64,000 nt of DNA from Hyperoplus lanceolatus (GCA_026929865.2 CM049410.1:22627501-22691500); one strand, 5' to 3'. Shown: positions 1-12,974, numbered from the stretch's first letter. A program made the numbers and translations. Notes: generated by a model from the letters alone, not told the origin.

Positions 1-955
1 CCTAACCCTAACCCTCTAACCCTCAGGGCCTTTTAAAGCTCAGATTTTAATGTTGAACTGTTCCTCAAATGTTATTGAAATATCTTAAAAGCTGTCCACC
101 CATTCTATTTTAACTACGCAAAGTGGGTTGGTGGTACTAAATCAGTCATGAAGCTATAAAAGCTAATTATATTATTTTGTCCCAACCATAAATTATTTCT
201 ATGTTACAAGACTTGCAGTAATCTTGTATTTACCTTAATAGGATATTATTAGTACGGAGATCAGGGGCCTAACAAAGACTTCAAAGAGAGTATTCGGGAT
301 AAGGGATTATTTTAAAAAATCCGAAGCTGACTATTTTTTTTTCATATATGTCAATTTTTTCTTCCTGCTTTTTGGTAATTCTGTGTCTCCAAATTATTCC
401 AGAAAATAGTACTAAATAGCCCACATTGACACAGGTGATTTAGCCTTAGCTTTCTTCTCAAAGTGCACCAGATTGATGAATTTTACTTTAAAAGGTTCAA
501 ATTTTTCTTAAGTCTCCCAAATTCCTTTGGGGAAACACTCTATGTGTGGCCGGGTATTAAAAGTCATTAGGCCAGGGGGGGATTTTGTACAAGTAACTTT
601 AAAATGATTTGGTCATTCATCGATAGAATATATTGTGCCCTTTTTTTTTGCACTGAGCACCTGCCCCCGAAAATGTCTGTGCACGCCACTGTCTGTAACC
701 CTATAGTTTGAAAGATATATTTTCCTGGGTCATAAAAATATCATTGTTGTGCCTAGCATTGTTATAACAATATGTGTCCTTCTCCTCGTGAGCTTGAAAC
801 GATATAACAAATTCATACTCAATAATAATTTTTGATGCTGCCATTTCAATGTATCTTTATTTTACCTGCGTTTATCACTACTCTCCAAATGAAATTGCTC
901 ATACTGTAATTTCTGCTGTGCCGAGGTTACTAAGACACACACTGTCCTGTATGTC

Positions 956-1075
<120 letters not shown>

Positions 1076-1223
1076 TGGGACACGAGGATGAGAAGGTGAC
1101 GGAAATGAAAGAGGAAGCGAAGGGGGTGAGCTGTCCAGTAGGTGCCAGGAGCCTCCTGCTAATGAGGAGGGACCTGATTTGTCCCAAACGGATTTCAGAT
1201 TGAGCTTGACTGAGACTTGCAGT

Positions 1224-1334
<111 letters not shown>

Positions 1335-2216
1335 GGGGGTGGGGGGGTGGTGGTCCTGTTTTTTTATTATAACACGTTTCCTAATTATCTTTAAAAGTGA
1401 GTGGAGGAAGCGGTTCAATCCACATGAACGAGATTTACGCAAAACAACCTATAGGCTAAAAAGCCTTACGCATTTTTCAGCTGTATAGCCTTTACACAAA
1501 TGGGACGCGAGCAAGCATTAGCAACCTTTCGTGTGGTTCCAGGTTGCTGTTTCAGAGAGCAACATCTCACAACTTCACTTTTACGCACGTAGACTCTCGC
1601 CATTTTTCCTAGTTTTTACGCGCCACCATTCAGTACTTTTACGCAATCATAAAAACGTTTCTTTGTGCTGTGTGTTTTCGTTGTGGTTCGAGGGTCCCAG
1701 GCCCCTGCATCCATTCAGTCTTCAGCTCGCTGTTTGTCCCACAAAGCAGTTTTTACAATCGGGGGAAAGGGCAGGCATTCAGAGATCAAACCCATCCACT
1801 AATTTATAGTGTTTATAGTATTAACAGATTGTGGTGACAGTACAATGGCACAATGGGCTTTCAGTACTGACAGACGAACACAAGACTATCAGGCCGGAGA
1901 GCCCGAGCTGAGCTGGGCCAAACCTTGAATATGAGCGATAACCGGTTGCGGTCACTTTCTAACAATTTGGGGGATAATACTCCTGACACCGCTGTGCTCC
2001 AACGTCCCCTTCTCAAACACAATACGGCCTAATGAATATTCACCAAGCTTTAAATTATGGGTTTATGGAGGTAGAAGGGCAATTAAAAATCTGCAAAGAG
2101 GGAGAGAGAGGTTGTTAAAAAAGGGACAGAGAGAAAGAGACAGCAGGCATAGTTCAGCTATCGGCGGTGGCCGCTGCGCAACCGGGCCTACGTTAGAAAG
2201 GGTCGCATCTTTCTCT

Positions 2217-2250
2217 ATTTCTCTCTCTCTCTCTCTCCCTCTCTCTTTCG

Positions 2251-2309
<59 letters not shown>
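2217..2309. repeat. Compound (CT)n-(CA)n microsatellite
   Basis: An imperfect CT tract passes directly into about 50 bases of CA repeat, just inside the hoxb7a intron (about 80 bases from the donor). Confidence 0.93.
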
Positions 2310-2311
<2 letters not shown>

Positions 2312-2391
2312 ACCGCAAATAATCTCATCACGCCTCATAACTTTTCCACTATGCTGAGCCCCATCCTCCTCCTCCTCCTCCCTCTCCTCAC

Positions 2392-2887
2392 CTGAGCTTC
2401 TCATCCAGGGGTAGACCCGCAGCCCCTGGTCGTCCGGGCCGCTCTGCCTCCTGCAGGCCGCTTCAGGAGTGAGCCTGGCGGGCAGGGAGCAGAGCTGAGG
2501 CCGACCGGGGAACGGCTCCGTGGCGTATCCAGGCGCGCTGTGGTACGCCCCTCCCTTGCGCACCTCAACCGGGTGGAAAAGATGCGAGCCGGGCTGTGCA
2601 CTCCCGTTGCTTCGGTTCAGTCCAGAAAGAGATAAACAGAACGACGAAGAAGAGGATGATGGTGAGGGGAATGAGAGAGCATAGGGAGAAGGCTGAACAG
2701 ACAGCCCGCCGCCGGCTCTCTCACTGGGCACTTGGAGATGATGTCCGCTGGACACGAGGGCGCACGGAGCAGCCTCGGCGGGACCAGCGGAGGAAGTTGG
2801 AGAGTCTGTGTAGAGCAGAGCGGAGCAGCTCGCAGCGGCCGCTTGATATTTAGAAAACAGCGCGTTGGCGAAGTCGAGCGAACTCAT
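2392..2887 (-). CDS. hoxb7a: Homeobox protein Hox-B7a, exon 1
   Basis: This is the first coding exon of a Hox7 transcription factor, 165 codons plus one base. It starts MSSLDFANALFSKYQAA, the conserved Hox7 N-terminus, and ends in the Pbx-binding hexapeptide region VYPWMRSS (YPWM at residues 159-162). The donor follows directly (TCAG|GTGAGG, intron from 2391 downward), leaving phase 1, the same phase as the other Hox genes here. The middle of the exon is Ser- and Pro-rich and diverged from what I recall of zebrafish hoxb7a. The DNA-binding homeodomain should be in exon 2, which is not found in the 2.39 kb left in the window. The assignment to B7 rather than A7 rests on its position next to hoxb8a and hoxb9a. 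The visible exon is open; whether the gene is whole cannot be told here. Confidence 0.88.
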
Positions 2888-2954
2888 AATTTGGCGCCGC
2901 GGTGATTTGTAGGCCCGGGTCGCTTTAATGTCGACTTTTTACGAGGCACCGTGA

Positions 2955-2965
2955 ATTATTGGCCG
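2955..2965 (-). promoter_or_regulatory. CCAAT box upstream of hoxb7a
   Basis: On the minus strand the sequence reads GGCCAATAATTCAC about 70 bases upstream of the hoxb7a start codon. This is the NF-Y type CCAAT core often found near Hox promoters. An E-box (CACGTG) lies near 3047-3052. The role is inferred from position only. Confidence 0.4.
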
Positions 2966-4453
2966 GGTATTACTGTCTAGATTTACACCAAAAAAATATC
3001 ACCCCACCCCGCTCTCCTCCTCCCCTCCCACTGCTGCCTTGCAGACCACGTGACCCAGGGTACACCATGTGACTTCAAGATGCCCAATGGCCGACGGGGG
3101 TTCCCTCCGGATCCAAAATTATAATGGAAGAGATCAACTGCATCGCACACACACATAAACGTACAGACTCACGCACACACATAGCACTCAATACAATCTA
3201 TATAATACAATCAATACGCAGCAGCTCGGAACATGTCCACTAATCACTGAGTGCACGGCTGAAGCTGCCAAACATCCAGCTCAAACTTAAATCTTCACTA
3301 TCCTGCTTGAGTTAAGTCGTGCGCAAAAGCGAAAAAACACCATTAGATTCGATATTGATTGGACTTAGAACGGTACGGCTCAAGGCATGCACGTGCGTAA
3401 AGTTGCCGAGGAGACTAAAAGAGGAGATGGATTTCCCCGTTGTCCACGAACGTCCCCTCATCCCTATACGCATACACTCTGAGACCACACATGCAGAACA
3501 GAAGAGAGGCTCCCACACACAGCACAACACAACGGCCCGTTGTTCACTCCCAGCGTACAGTGCCACCGGCCACTGCAGGCTGATTAATAGATGACGTGTA
3601 AACAACATTAAAGAAATAAGGGACGTTTATTGAAGCAGTCCAACGTGTCATTCTGAAAATCATTCCGCAATAACGCTCACAATGAAATACTGCAACTGCT
3701 GCCGCTACAAGAGGCTATGCATTCCAATTTAGTTCAACTAAAAAATCAAAACAAAGTTACTGGTTAATATGTCGTACCACTGTGAAATGGTTGTTGAAAT
3801 ATTATAGATATAAGCAACGGGAAACAAACCCACACACCTGAATTGGAAGCAAGTGAGCGTGTATGTGGGTTGTGGCAGAGAATAATCACATTCTAAATTC
3901 ACACAAGAAAAAACCCATTTGATCTTTAGTTATGGTATAAGTGCATGTGGCGTTGCCCATTCGAGATGAATCACCTCCGCCTTTTGAGGTGACGTCTGAT
4001 TCGTTCTGGTCTCTGGCTCTGGAAACTTACCTGGCCCGCAGGTACTCCGCTTCCTGTTCCATGACGCAGAGTTTACTGCCGCACAGGGCTGAGTTCATCG
4101 GGGTCAAATCTCCGTGCTAAGTGTAGCTTAACGGAGCTCACCAGCTCACTTTTTCTTATAACTATTCCTTTAAACTAGGATTCTGGCCATGCTCATTTTC
4201 TTAATAAATGTTTGTTTTAATGTAGTTGATATTGAATACTGTTTGTGTGGACTACTGTGGAAATATGCACATGGCTTTCTCATTGAATCCATGACAATAT
4301 ATCACATGTTGTTTCCTCACCACCACATGTACCCAAATGGATTCAGTTTGGTTACAAAGGGCGCTACCCAGGCTGTGGAGGCAGTTGTATCATACAGGAT
4401 TATCTCACGTGGTCTTTAGTAGAAGATTTCTAACAGGAAGCCACTGGAAGCCA

Positions 4454-4486
4454 CACAATGCATCTCCAGAGATGAGATGCATTGTG
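4454..4486. repeat. Perfect inverted repeat, 13-base arms
   Basis: The arms CACAATGCATCTC and GAGATGCATTGTG are exact reverse complements separated by 7 bases. It could be the paired ends of a short foldback element, or a paired protein-binding site. No wider terminal repeat was seen around it. Confidence 0.75.
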
Positions 4487-4735
4487 GGAAATCTTTGACC
4501 CATACTAAGGAATAACCGTCAGGATATATTGGGCTTTACTGTCTTAACCTTGATCATTGATGATCATCAAATTTAAATGCAAAAGCATGCATTATTGTAA
4601 ACGGTCATTGTGCAGTTATCTCTTGAAAACTGGATTCAGGCCTCCGTGCGTAAAAGACTAAAAAACAATCTCTGCTCAGTGAATGTAGATAGTTGTTCCC
4701 ACCTCGTGGAGATAGCTTATATGGGTACAGTGCAG

Positions 4736-4739
4736 CCTC

Positions 4740-4836
<97 letters not shown>
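4736..4836. repeat. (CT)n microsatellite
   Basis: An almost pure CT run of about 100 bases in the hoxb7a-hoxb8a spacer. It is polypyrimidine on the plus strand. Confidence 0.97.
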
Positions 4837-5522
4837 GATTGACCCTCACACACTTTAATATTTGTTGGACAAAACTCAATCGAAGCTGTTTCCCAATGAA
4901 TGTAATGGGAGCAGTCTTTTGTGCCTTTATACCGGCGGGGATCGCCTGGATATACTTCTTTGTCAATACGCATGCTCAGTGCGTATGATCTCCCCATATG
5001 AAAACAATCCGCGCTCAAGTCGTCATCGTGATGATGATGGAGGGCAGTGTAATGGTGAATATAAAGGGCCTGTAATAATGTAAGTGGAGGTGGAGGACCG
5101 GGCAATAAATAAAGCCATGTTTGGATAGGATGTGGGTAAGGGTTGCGCGCGTGTGTGTGTTGTTTCAAGAGGAGGTTTCCGAGTAGAGGCTTAAATGTTT
5201 GGCCTCGTGAACTGAACGGTTTTATCAGTCTGGGTGATGACAGTGGACACAGTAGAGAGAGAGGGACAGAAGGAGAAGGAGAAGATATATAAAAAGGAGG
5301 AGAAAGGAAAGGGGAAAGCAATATTTCTATACCTTTTTTACCCACTGATCAGCTATTTTGATTATACAACTCTATTATCGTGAGTTCACAGTTAACATCT
5401 TGGAATTAGGCCTACTTCTTAATTGATTCATGTTTAGTGTGGAGGGGAAAAATTAAACAGTGCAATAAAATCAGCCAATTGACTCATAACAGAGATTCAC
5501 ATTAAATGCGGAACGCAGCAAT

Positions 5523-5549
5523 TTTATTACATTTTTTCACTTTTTTATT
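5523..5549 (-). terminator. Candidate hoxb8a polyadenylation signals
   Basis: Two AATAAA hexamers on the minus strand (TTTATT at 5523-5528 and 5544-5549) lie 170-190 bases beyond the miR-196 site. They would give a 3'UTR of about 0.9 kb. AATAAA is common by chance in AT-rich sequence, so the choice is tentative. Confidence 0.35.
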
Positions 5550-5715
5550 TTATGAATGTTCTCTTTTTTTCAATCTGCACTGTGCGCATGCGTTTTACCC
5601 CAAAAGAGAAAAGGAAGACAACATAAACACCATCGATCAAAAAACGAACTAAAACGAAAAAACGACAATTAGAGAGTGTGTAAAAAAGAGACCCGACCTA
5701 CTAAAACGGCATAAA

Positions 5716-5737
5716 TAGGCAGTTTCATGTTGTTGGA
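5716..5737 (-). promoter_or_regulatory. miR-196 target site in hoxb8a 3'UTR
   Basis: The minus strand carries a 22-base site (core AACAACATGAAACTGCCTA) complementary to miR-196a along its length, apart from two G:U-type wobbles: one opposite the miRNA 5' region and one at its last base. It lies 684 bases after the hoxb8a stop. Mammalian HOXB8 is the classic miR-196 target, cleaved through a near-perfect site with the same wobble, so this looks like the orthologous site. The mir-196 gene in this window (53.2 kb) would pair with one extra central mismatch. Confidence 0.9.
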
Positions 5738-6420
5738 AAAATGTCATTAATTGCTACGTCATCATCATCATCATCATCAAATCATTGCCAGAACAACAAC
5801 AACAACAACAACAACATATAAGTGAGAAGTACAGTAAAAGGTGCACCATCATCATTTTAACTTAAAAACTATACAGCTGCCAAAGATAAAATTGTTAATG
5901 ATAAACTTCTAACAATATAGAAATGTTTCCACGATAATTGTTCCACAAGAAAGGAAGCTATCATTTTTCCTTCTTTTTTTCTTCTTTTTTTATTTTATTT
6001 GTTCGATTTAAACACTAGAGTCGACTAGGCCTATGTTTGTTTGAGTTGGATTGATCCACCCCCGCCCGCATCCATTGTATTTTTTTTTTTAAAAGTTCGC
6101 TTTCTTGCTTTACTTTTTTTTATTAATTGTTGTTCCGGTCAGCAGACAGGGGCACGAGGCCCCCTTCAGTCCGTCCCGCTCTCCTGTCGCCATTTTGGAG
6201 ACTCAAGTTCCTTTTTTCCATGGACTGGGTCGTGGAGATAGCGGGCAGTCCAATGGCCTCAGTATAGACAAAAACAGCAGCAGCCCACCCACCCTCAACC
6301 ACCCTCGCCCCATCCTGTCCAACATTTACAGCCTCCTCAACCCCCCCCCCTCCTCTCCCCCCCCTCCTCTAACCACCCACATCCCAAACTCCTCTCCCCA
6401 CTTGCTCTATTTTTCTCTCC

Positions 6421-6824
6421 CTACATTTGCTTGTGGGTTTTCTCGCAGCAATCCTCATTGACGGATGCCTGTGAGCCCGCCGCGCCGACCACCGCCACCG
6501 TGCCTCCTCCGCCTCCCTCTCCTCCGCCGCTCTCTGCGCCGCTTCCATTGGCGCCGCCGTCATGTACCTCCTTCTCCCGCCGCTCGCGCTCCACCGCCTC
6601 CTGCTCGCTCTTGCTGCTCGGGAACTTGTCCTTGTTGTTCTCCTTCTTCCACTTCATCCTGCGGTTCTGAAACCAGATCTTCACCTGCCGCTCCGTCAGC
6701 GCCAACGCGTGCGACACTTCGATGCGGCGTTTCCGCGTCAGGTAGGGGTTGAACAGGAACTCCTTCTCCAGCTCCAGGGTCTGGTAGCGGCTGTACGTCT
6801 GTCTGCCGCGCCTCCTACCCGCAG
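6421..6824 (-). CDS. hoxb8a: Homeobox protein Hox-B8a, exon 2 (homeodomain)
   Basis: The second and last coding exon of hoxb8a. The acceptor (ccctgcag) precedes CTGCGGGT, and joining to exon 1 restores [19 protein letters not shown], the invariant Hox8 junction. The homeodomain is residues 148-207 of a 278-residue protein, with the full third helix [15 protein letters not shown] followed by NKDKFPSSK, a Hox8 signature. One change from the usual Hox8 sequence is ALALTERQ for ALGLTERQ. The C-terminal tail is longer than usual (71 residues after the homeodomain): an acidic/basic stretch, then a Gly-rich run and a novel end CCEKTHKQM, stop TAG at 6421-6423. Hox8 proteins are usually about 245 residues. 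The product binds TAAT-type DNA with Pbx and patterns the trunk. Confidence 0.97.
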
Positions 6825-7626
6825 CTGCAGGGAGAGAGGGGGACATTGTGAGAGGCCAAAATACAATCTGTATGTCATTCTTTAGGCCCCAATTGTCAAC
6901 ATCAATAAAAAGGCCCTTGACATATTTTTTAGAAGAGGCCTATAGGCTATTATTTAATCCCCATGATTACAACTTCTGATTATATAGTTAGGGCTGTCTA
7001 AAATTCCTAAAATATTACCCTTAATAATCCCGAATACCCAGACGATATTGTGGCCTACCCCAAAAAGATGCTCAATTTACAATGACATCCAACCGACATT
7101 TCAAATCACAGTAAAATCCTCACATTAAAGGAGGAGAAACCAAAGCTCATATGGCATTTATTTTTTATTTATTTGTATGATGTGCAATTATCACATGTGT
7201 TGATTGATGACACTCCACAACAAGTGGTGGCACAGTTCTTCAAGGTCGCAGGAAACGGTCAAATGTAAAACGCGTTTCTGGGTAAGTGCTGGTAGCGCTG
7301 CGCTGGCCATGGTTTTAGAATCTTTTACGATCATTTGAGTGATGTTTGTTACAATGTACTTTTGTTGAACTAAGTGCTCGCAGAGAATACCAATGCGCTC
7401 CTTGGTTCTTTGCTGGAGTTCACACGGTGTATGAATAGATGTTGAGTGGATACATGCATAGCCCACATAACAGAGAGATATCTCATTCACTCAATGCGGT
7501 TGTGTTGTTCTATCAGTAAGAATATAACATTTGAACACGGATTCCACATTTTCGGTTAAATGCACTGTTGTAATATCGTGTGATACTCATTTTCAGGGGT
7601 CTTGTGCTCTTTCTCTCTCTCGCGCA

Positions 7627-7630
<4 letters not shown>

Positions 7631-7692
<62 letters not shown>
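7631..7692. repeat. (CA)n microsatellite
   Basis: A CA run of about 62 bases in the hoxb8a intron, preceded by a short CT run. Confidence 0.96.
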
Positions 7693-7695
<3 letters not shown>

Positions 7696-10267
7696 TTTTT
7701 ATTGTATAGCTATTTTGAAATATGTATCTCACTGTTTAATCTTTAATTTCAGGCTTATTAAACATTCAGAACCAGACAACGACAGAAACGCAAACCCTGC
7801 GCCCCGCACGGTATACAGCCAGCACTCATTATTAAAACAAAAAGAAAAAACAAACTAATCTACTGAACACTTACTATTAACACTTGCTATTAAACCATCC
7901 TTAACGTATTACATTGTTTCTCAAAAGGGAAACGGATCCCCTTAAAGCAGGGATCAGTATACAGAGAATAGGCCTGAAGAGCTGCCGCCTCACGACGAAC
8001 AAAGACATTTCATTAAAAAATGGTCGAAACAATATGACAAAGCAGTAGTTTATCATTTACCGGGCTGTCCCTTTGTTTATGTGTTTTTCGCAGATTTGAA
8101 AACAGAACCCGCCTCACAGACGCAATATAAAAGTCATAAATACTTAAACGCACACAGGGTCAGATACTGTGTTGTTCACCCACACGTTAGAAGAGCTTGG
8201 GACCAAAAGACGCGTGACTTTTTTTTTCTCTTTTTTTCATTCCAATAAATAACCTTTGAGATAATAGCTTTCACCTGCATGTTATGAACCAAGAGTGGAC
8301 AGACAGATTAAGCTCTCACATACACACTTATTGCATCCAACTGGGTGATACTGTAATTATGAAAGGCTTAAAAAGATCCCCATATTCTAACTATGCTTTA
8401 CTGAAAAATGTTACACATTCTGAGTTATCATTAAAAGAGATGTATGCCTGCACGTGACAGTTCCCACTTTTCCACACCGCGCTCCTAATAAACTACTAGT
8501 TATTTCAGCGTGGAGGGTGAATAAAAAGTGACACATTTCACCGTGAAAGCCCGGCAGTAAAGCACCCCAAATAGAGGTCATTTGTGTAAATGATTATACT
8601 TCCATACAACTGGTTGTCTTCGCCTTTAATTATTGTTCCATAAAAAGGAGCGACGGAGAAAATGTGCCAGCGATCATAAAGCTGTGAAGTGCAAAACCCG
8701 CTACCTCTCAATTCAGATTTTGCATCGTGAAACGCAACTTTTAGTGTTCATAAGAGCATTTTTGCTAAAGAAAAACTGCATTGAACCGGCCATAAGAACA
8801 TATATCCCACTATTTTTTTCCATAATCTAGCAGGATAGTTTCTACTATAACAAAGAACTGTGATTCTCACTGGATTTCCACACACATGTATAGGGTCCGT
8901 CTATGGGCAGCTGCTTTTTATAGTGAGACAGCCAGAAGAGGACGAAGACAAGGGAGTCTTTATGGAAATGCCGTGGACTTGTAAGCGGTGTAAATGTCTT
9001 GTATGTGTTATCAGTCACAGAGCATGGCGCCTTGATTCGGTGCTATAAGGGGCCGAAAGGAGGTTGGTGCCACATTCACTGCTGTCAGCATGCCGTAAAA
9101 TAAGGGCAACTAGGAAACTATAGTTCCTGGATAAAATGACAGAACGAGCGCTTTGATCAAGAACACGCCTCCGGCCTCGACTGAGTCTTACGCACGGAGA
9201 CACGACCACGCTTTCATATACAACTAAGATGGATTCCCCCAAAGTATCTTTTGGGGAATATAAATATTTAAAAAAAATGTGTGTAGGGTTTTCTTTCCTT
9301 CGTCCTTGTCAAGCTCCAGGATCACACGCTGTTTGAAGCTGTGCGAAAATGCTAGCAGACCGTGAGCATTATGAAACATTTAGACGAACTTTTACATTAT
9401 GGAACCTTTATACTAAGCCAATTAAATAAGCCCTAAACAAATGCGCGGCAGTTGACAGTTGACATTTCGGAGGAGAGAGAAACGAGGTGGGCCACTCGAC
9501 AACAGATGCCAATGAGAGCCGAGGAGGCATTACAAACACATTTATTCCCTCGGCATAATCACATTTCACTGTTTTTTATTATATTATTATTTTTCCAAAA
9601 TCTTGCAGAGGAGAATCATTTATCAGGAGTTCCCAACCACAGCGATAAAAGTCGTAAAGATTTCTCACATTGACGAGCTTCAACTCGGATATTAAAGGGC
9701 TCGGCAGTGTGTGGAGACCTGTACTGAGAGCAGGGGGCTGGGGGGATTGTTACGCATACAAGATGTGGAGGAGGAGGAGGCGAGGCGATATTCCTCTTTA
9801 GAAGACAAATTATGAAATGTATACCCGCTCGTTAAAAGGGGGATTTCCGCGGTAAACTGGGAGGATAACCGCCCCCTCCCTCCCTCATCTCACCCACAAA
9901 AGTCGGTCCGCCTTTTTTTTTGCAATTATAACTAATAAAGCCTCACGCTGCGAACGGTAGCCTACTATCCCTACCGAAATGTGCACGTGACGTGAGCGTC
10001 CATCACACGGTTTCCCTGTTTTGACTCGACTGTCCGGAGCAGCCTGCGCGCAGTTTAAGCCCAAGTATGCCGCTTGAAAACTATTAATCACGGGACTAAT
10101 CACTGTCATCGTCGCTAAAGAAACGCTAAAGCCCTTAAGTTCACCAAGACGCCTGAGAGTGGCCCTCTCATGTTTAAAGTGGGGAATGATTAAAAAAAAA
10201 AAAATCTTTGGAAGTGTAACAGAAGTATAATGAAAATCTTTAAATGATGACAATTTACAGGCTGCAC

Positions 10268-10393
<126 letters not shown>

Positions 10394-10688
10394 CTGGAAG
10401 GCAGTGAAGATGAAACAGCGCAGGAGGAGAGAGTTCAGAGTCTAGTAAGACGTGCGTAAATGTTGAATTAGCTATTATTAAGGAGGTGGTTGCAATGCAA
10501 ATCTCGTAAGGATGAAGAGGAAGCAGCTCGAATTGAATACGGGATCTTTCTCTGTATATACTGTATAAACACATGAATAACTACATACATTATTTTTCTA
10601 TGTTATGATCATAATCATGAAGCAACTAAAGTCTTGCACAGGCTATAACCCGTCTGCAGCCACTCTTTAAAAAAATAACATAAGCAAT

Positions 10689-10694
<6 letters not shown>

Positions 10695-10721
<27 letters not shown>
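10695..10721. repeat. (CT)n microsatellite
   Basis: A short pure CT run in the hoxb8a intron. Confidence 0.9.
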
Positions 10722-10723
<2 letters not shown>

Positions 10724-11023
10724 CACACATACTTGCACAACGGCACAGCACAAGAAATATGGGCTCAAACAAAATAGGCTACTATACATGTCAGTCCATT
10801 CACCGCTCACCCTCTCTCTATGTCTATGTCGCTCTAACACAAAAAAAAATCTCCTCTTGCATAATCAGTCTTTTTTGTGCTGTTGGTTTAAGCCATCATT
10901 TATAAGCCTGGCCCTTCCTATAATGCCAATAATTTCTGAAAATCACATCCCTTTAAGATTTATTATCGCATCGTGTTGAACCAATCGGGCCTGATCCATC
11001 TTCACAGACTGTGAGTGTGTATC

Positions 11024-11163
<140 letters not shown>

Positions 11164-12008
11164 TCCCATAAACAAAACAGACACTGCTTGTAGGGTGATT
11201 TTGAGGTCTAACTCAAGAGGATCAGGCTAATATGCGAGATTAGAGATCACACACGATGAGATGGAGCTAAATCCCAGGGAACATTTTCACCTTTATCCTC
11301 TGTACTCACACACCTATACACATGCACCCTCCCCTGCTTTAACCCTTAGGCGAACCGGCCACTGTGTAGCCAAATAATCCCTGAGACCACAGGCAAAGGC
11401 AGTAAAACCGGAAAAAAGGGCCGTAAAAATTTAACCCGGGTCAAAGCTACATGTCTAAAATGTGTCTGTGTGGCTGGAGACAACAACTCTCCCCCATCTG
11501 CTCTGAGCAGGACTTTCTTCACAGGTTTTTGGAGGGGGGGTTTTCATTATGAGGTCTCCGAGCCTCAGAGCTCTGTCCCCGGCCCCCCCCTTTGCCATCC
11601 CTCGCCTGCTTTCCTATTCTCTCTCGCTCTGAGCTCCTACCCTGGCTCTTCTCGGCCATTCTCTCAGTATATGGCTGGGGCAATTAAACCCTAAAGTCAT
11701 TCACAAGTTTTGGTGCTGCCAATAAAACCATAAACGTGCTTTTGTCTCCCGCTTTGAACGCAGGAAGCTCTAATTGCGCCGCTTAAATTAGCTGTTTTTT
11801 AAACCCACTTAAGCAACTTTCTTCCACTCTTTCCTTCTCCCCGTGTGTCTACGTGTTCTGTGCTCGCCCTCCTGGAGGAGCAGCAGCTCTGCTCCTAACA
11901 TGGACACTCGGGAGGAATAAGAGGAAGTACTCGGCACGGTTTGAACATAGCAGAATAGTAGAACACCAAAAGCAGGGTTTTCTCCCTGCGGTCTCTCGGT
12001 TCGCTCAC

Positions 12009-12441
12009 CTTGTGGCCTCATCCAGGGAAAGAGCTGCGTGGGTGACGGGCTCTGGTCGGCTCCCTCCGCATCCTCGCCGCTCAGCCCCGGCGCGCCTCCC
12101 AGTTTACAGTCGCTGTACTGGACCAGGTCCGCGTCCTGGGCCCCGAACAGCGTCTGCCGCTGCAGAGCGTCGTATCCGTAGAAGTTGCCCGGCTCGCCGT
12201 GGCATGTGACCGCGCAGGGGCTCTGCTGGTACGGGTTGCTGGGCAGCGTGGAGGCGCCGTGGTGGTAGAAGTCCTGGATCTGCGGTGCGTGCTGGAAGGT
12301 GGTGCTGGAGCCCGGGCCGTACACCACGGTAGGCCGGCTACCGGTCAAGTCCTGCGCGAAACCGCACTCGTAGTAGTTCGGACGTAACGAGTCCCCGCTT
12401 TTATATTTGGAGAAGAGCGAGTTGACGAAATATGAGCTCAT
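12009..12441 (-). CDS. hoxb8a: Homeobox protein Hox-B8a, exon 1
   Basis: The first coding exon, 144 codons plus one base. It begins [20 protein letters not shown], continues [11 protein letters not shown] and PTVVYGPGS, and has [18 protein letters not shown], all Hox8 landmarks that match vertebrate Hoxb8 closely. The Pbx-binding hexapeptide LFPWMRPQ is at residues 137-144, right at the splice donor (CAAG|GTGAGC). The start is the only ATG that gives the conserved N-terminus. No break is seen. Together with exon 2 it encodes 278 residues. Confidence 0.97.
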
Positions 12442-12960
12442 CTTTTGCTGCTGTTGTTTATTGTTGTTTCAGTTTGTGTTCGGCTCGGCAGAGTCAGAGT
12501 GGGGACCGGAGGAAGCGAGCAGCGGCTCGCTATTGTGTTTTCTGTTTTGTCTGTCGTGCGGCTCGAGGCAGAGAAACACCGACACACACACACACACAGA
12601 CACGGAGGGGAGGGAGACGGGAGAGAGAGGCGAGTCTGCCGCCGGTGTCGGTCACCGTTGTTGTGGTGTTTCCCCTCGCGGCCACAACAGACTGAGCGGT
12701 GTGCGTAACGGCAGCGGCAGCCAGCCAGAGCGGGAACACACACAAACAACTACACAACAAAAACAACAACAACAATCACACCGAATCCATAAAAGCTCAA
12801 ACGAGGAGGAAGAAGAAGAAGAAGAAAAAGAAAAAGAAGAGGAAGGAGAAAAAGAAGTAAAGGAGGAAGGGCTCGTGCGCATCACAATTCCGGTGCTAGC
12901 GCTGTAAGCGGGAGCCCTGTCGCGCTCTCAAACGGGTTTTCCGTGATTTACTCGTCTGCA
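12442..12960 (-). promoter_or_regulatory. hoxb8a 5'UTR and upstream sequence
   Basis: Sequence immediately upstream of the hoxb8a start codon. It has a CA-rich patch, a purine-rich GAGGAGGAAGAAGAAG run at 12803-12870 and no conserved open frame. It is probably 5'UTR and proximal promoter by position. No TATA element was recognised. Confidence 0.4.
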
Positions 12961-12974
12961 AATGAGTTGTTTCA

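Larger units (their letters stand above)
2888..5522. other. hoxb7a-hoxb8a spacer
   Basis: This is the spacer between hoxb7a exon 1 and the hoxb8a 3'UTR. I see no gene in it. The part next to hoxb7a (2888-3130) is GC-rich with a CCAAT box and E-box, and is likely 5'UTR and promoter. A 13-base perfect inverted repeat lies at 4454-4486 and a long CT array at 4736-4836. Confidence 0.6.

Noticed and set aside
1-27. CCCTAA units at the start, suggesting a telomere
   Set aside because: Only about four imperfect units inside a Hox locus; short interstitial matches are common.
6431-6885. Several plus-strand open frames opposite hoxb8a exon 2
   Set aside because: Antisense shadows of a GC-rich homeobox exon with no family resemblance of their own.
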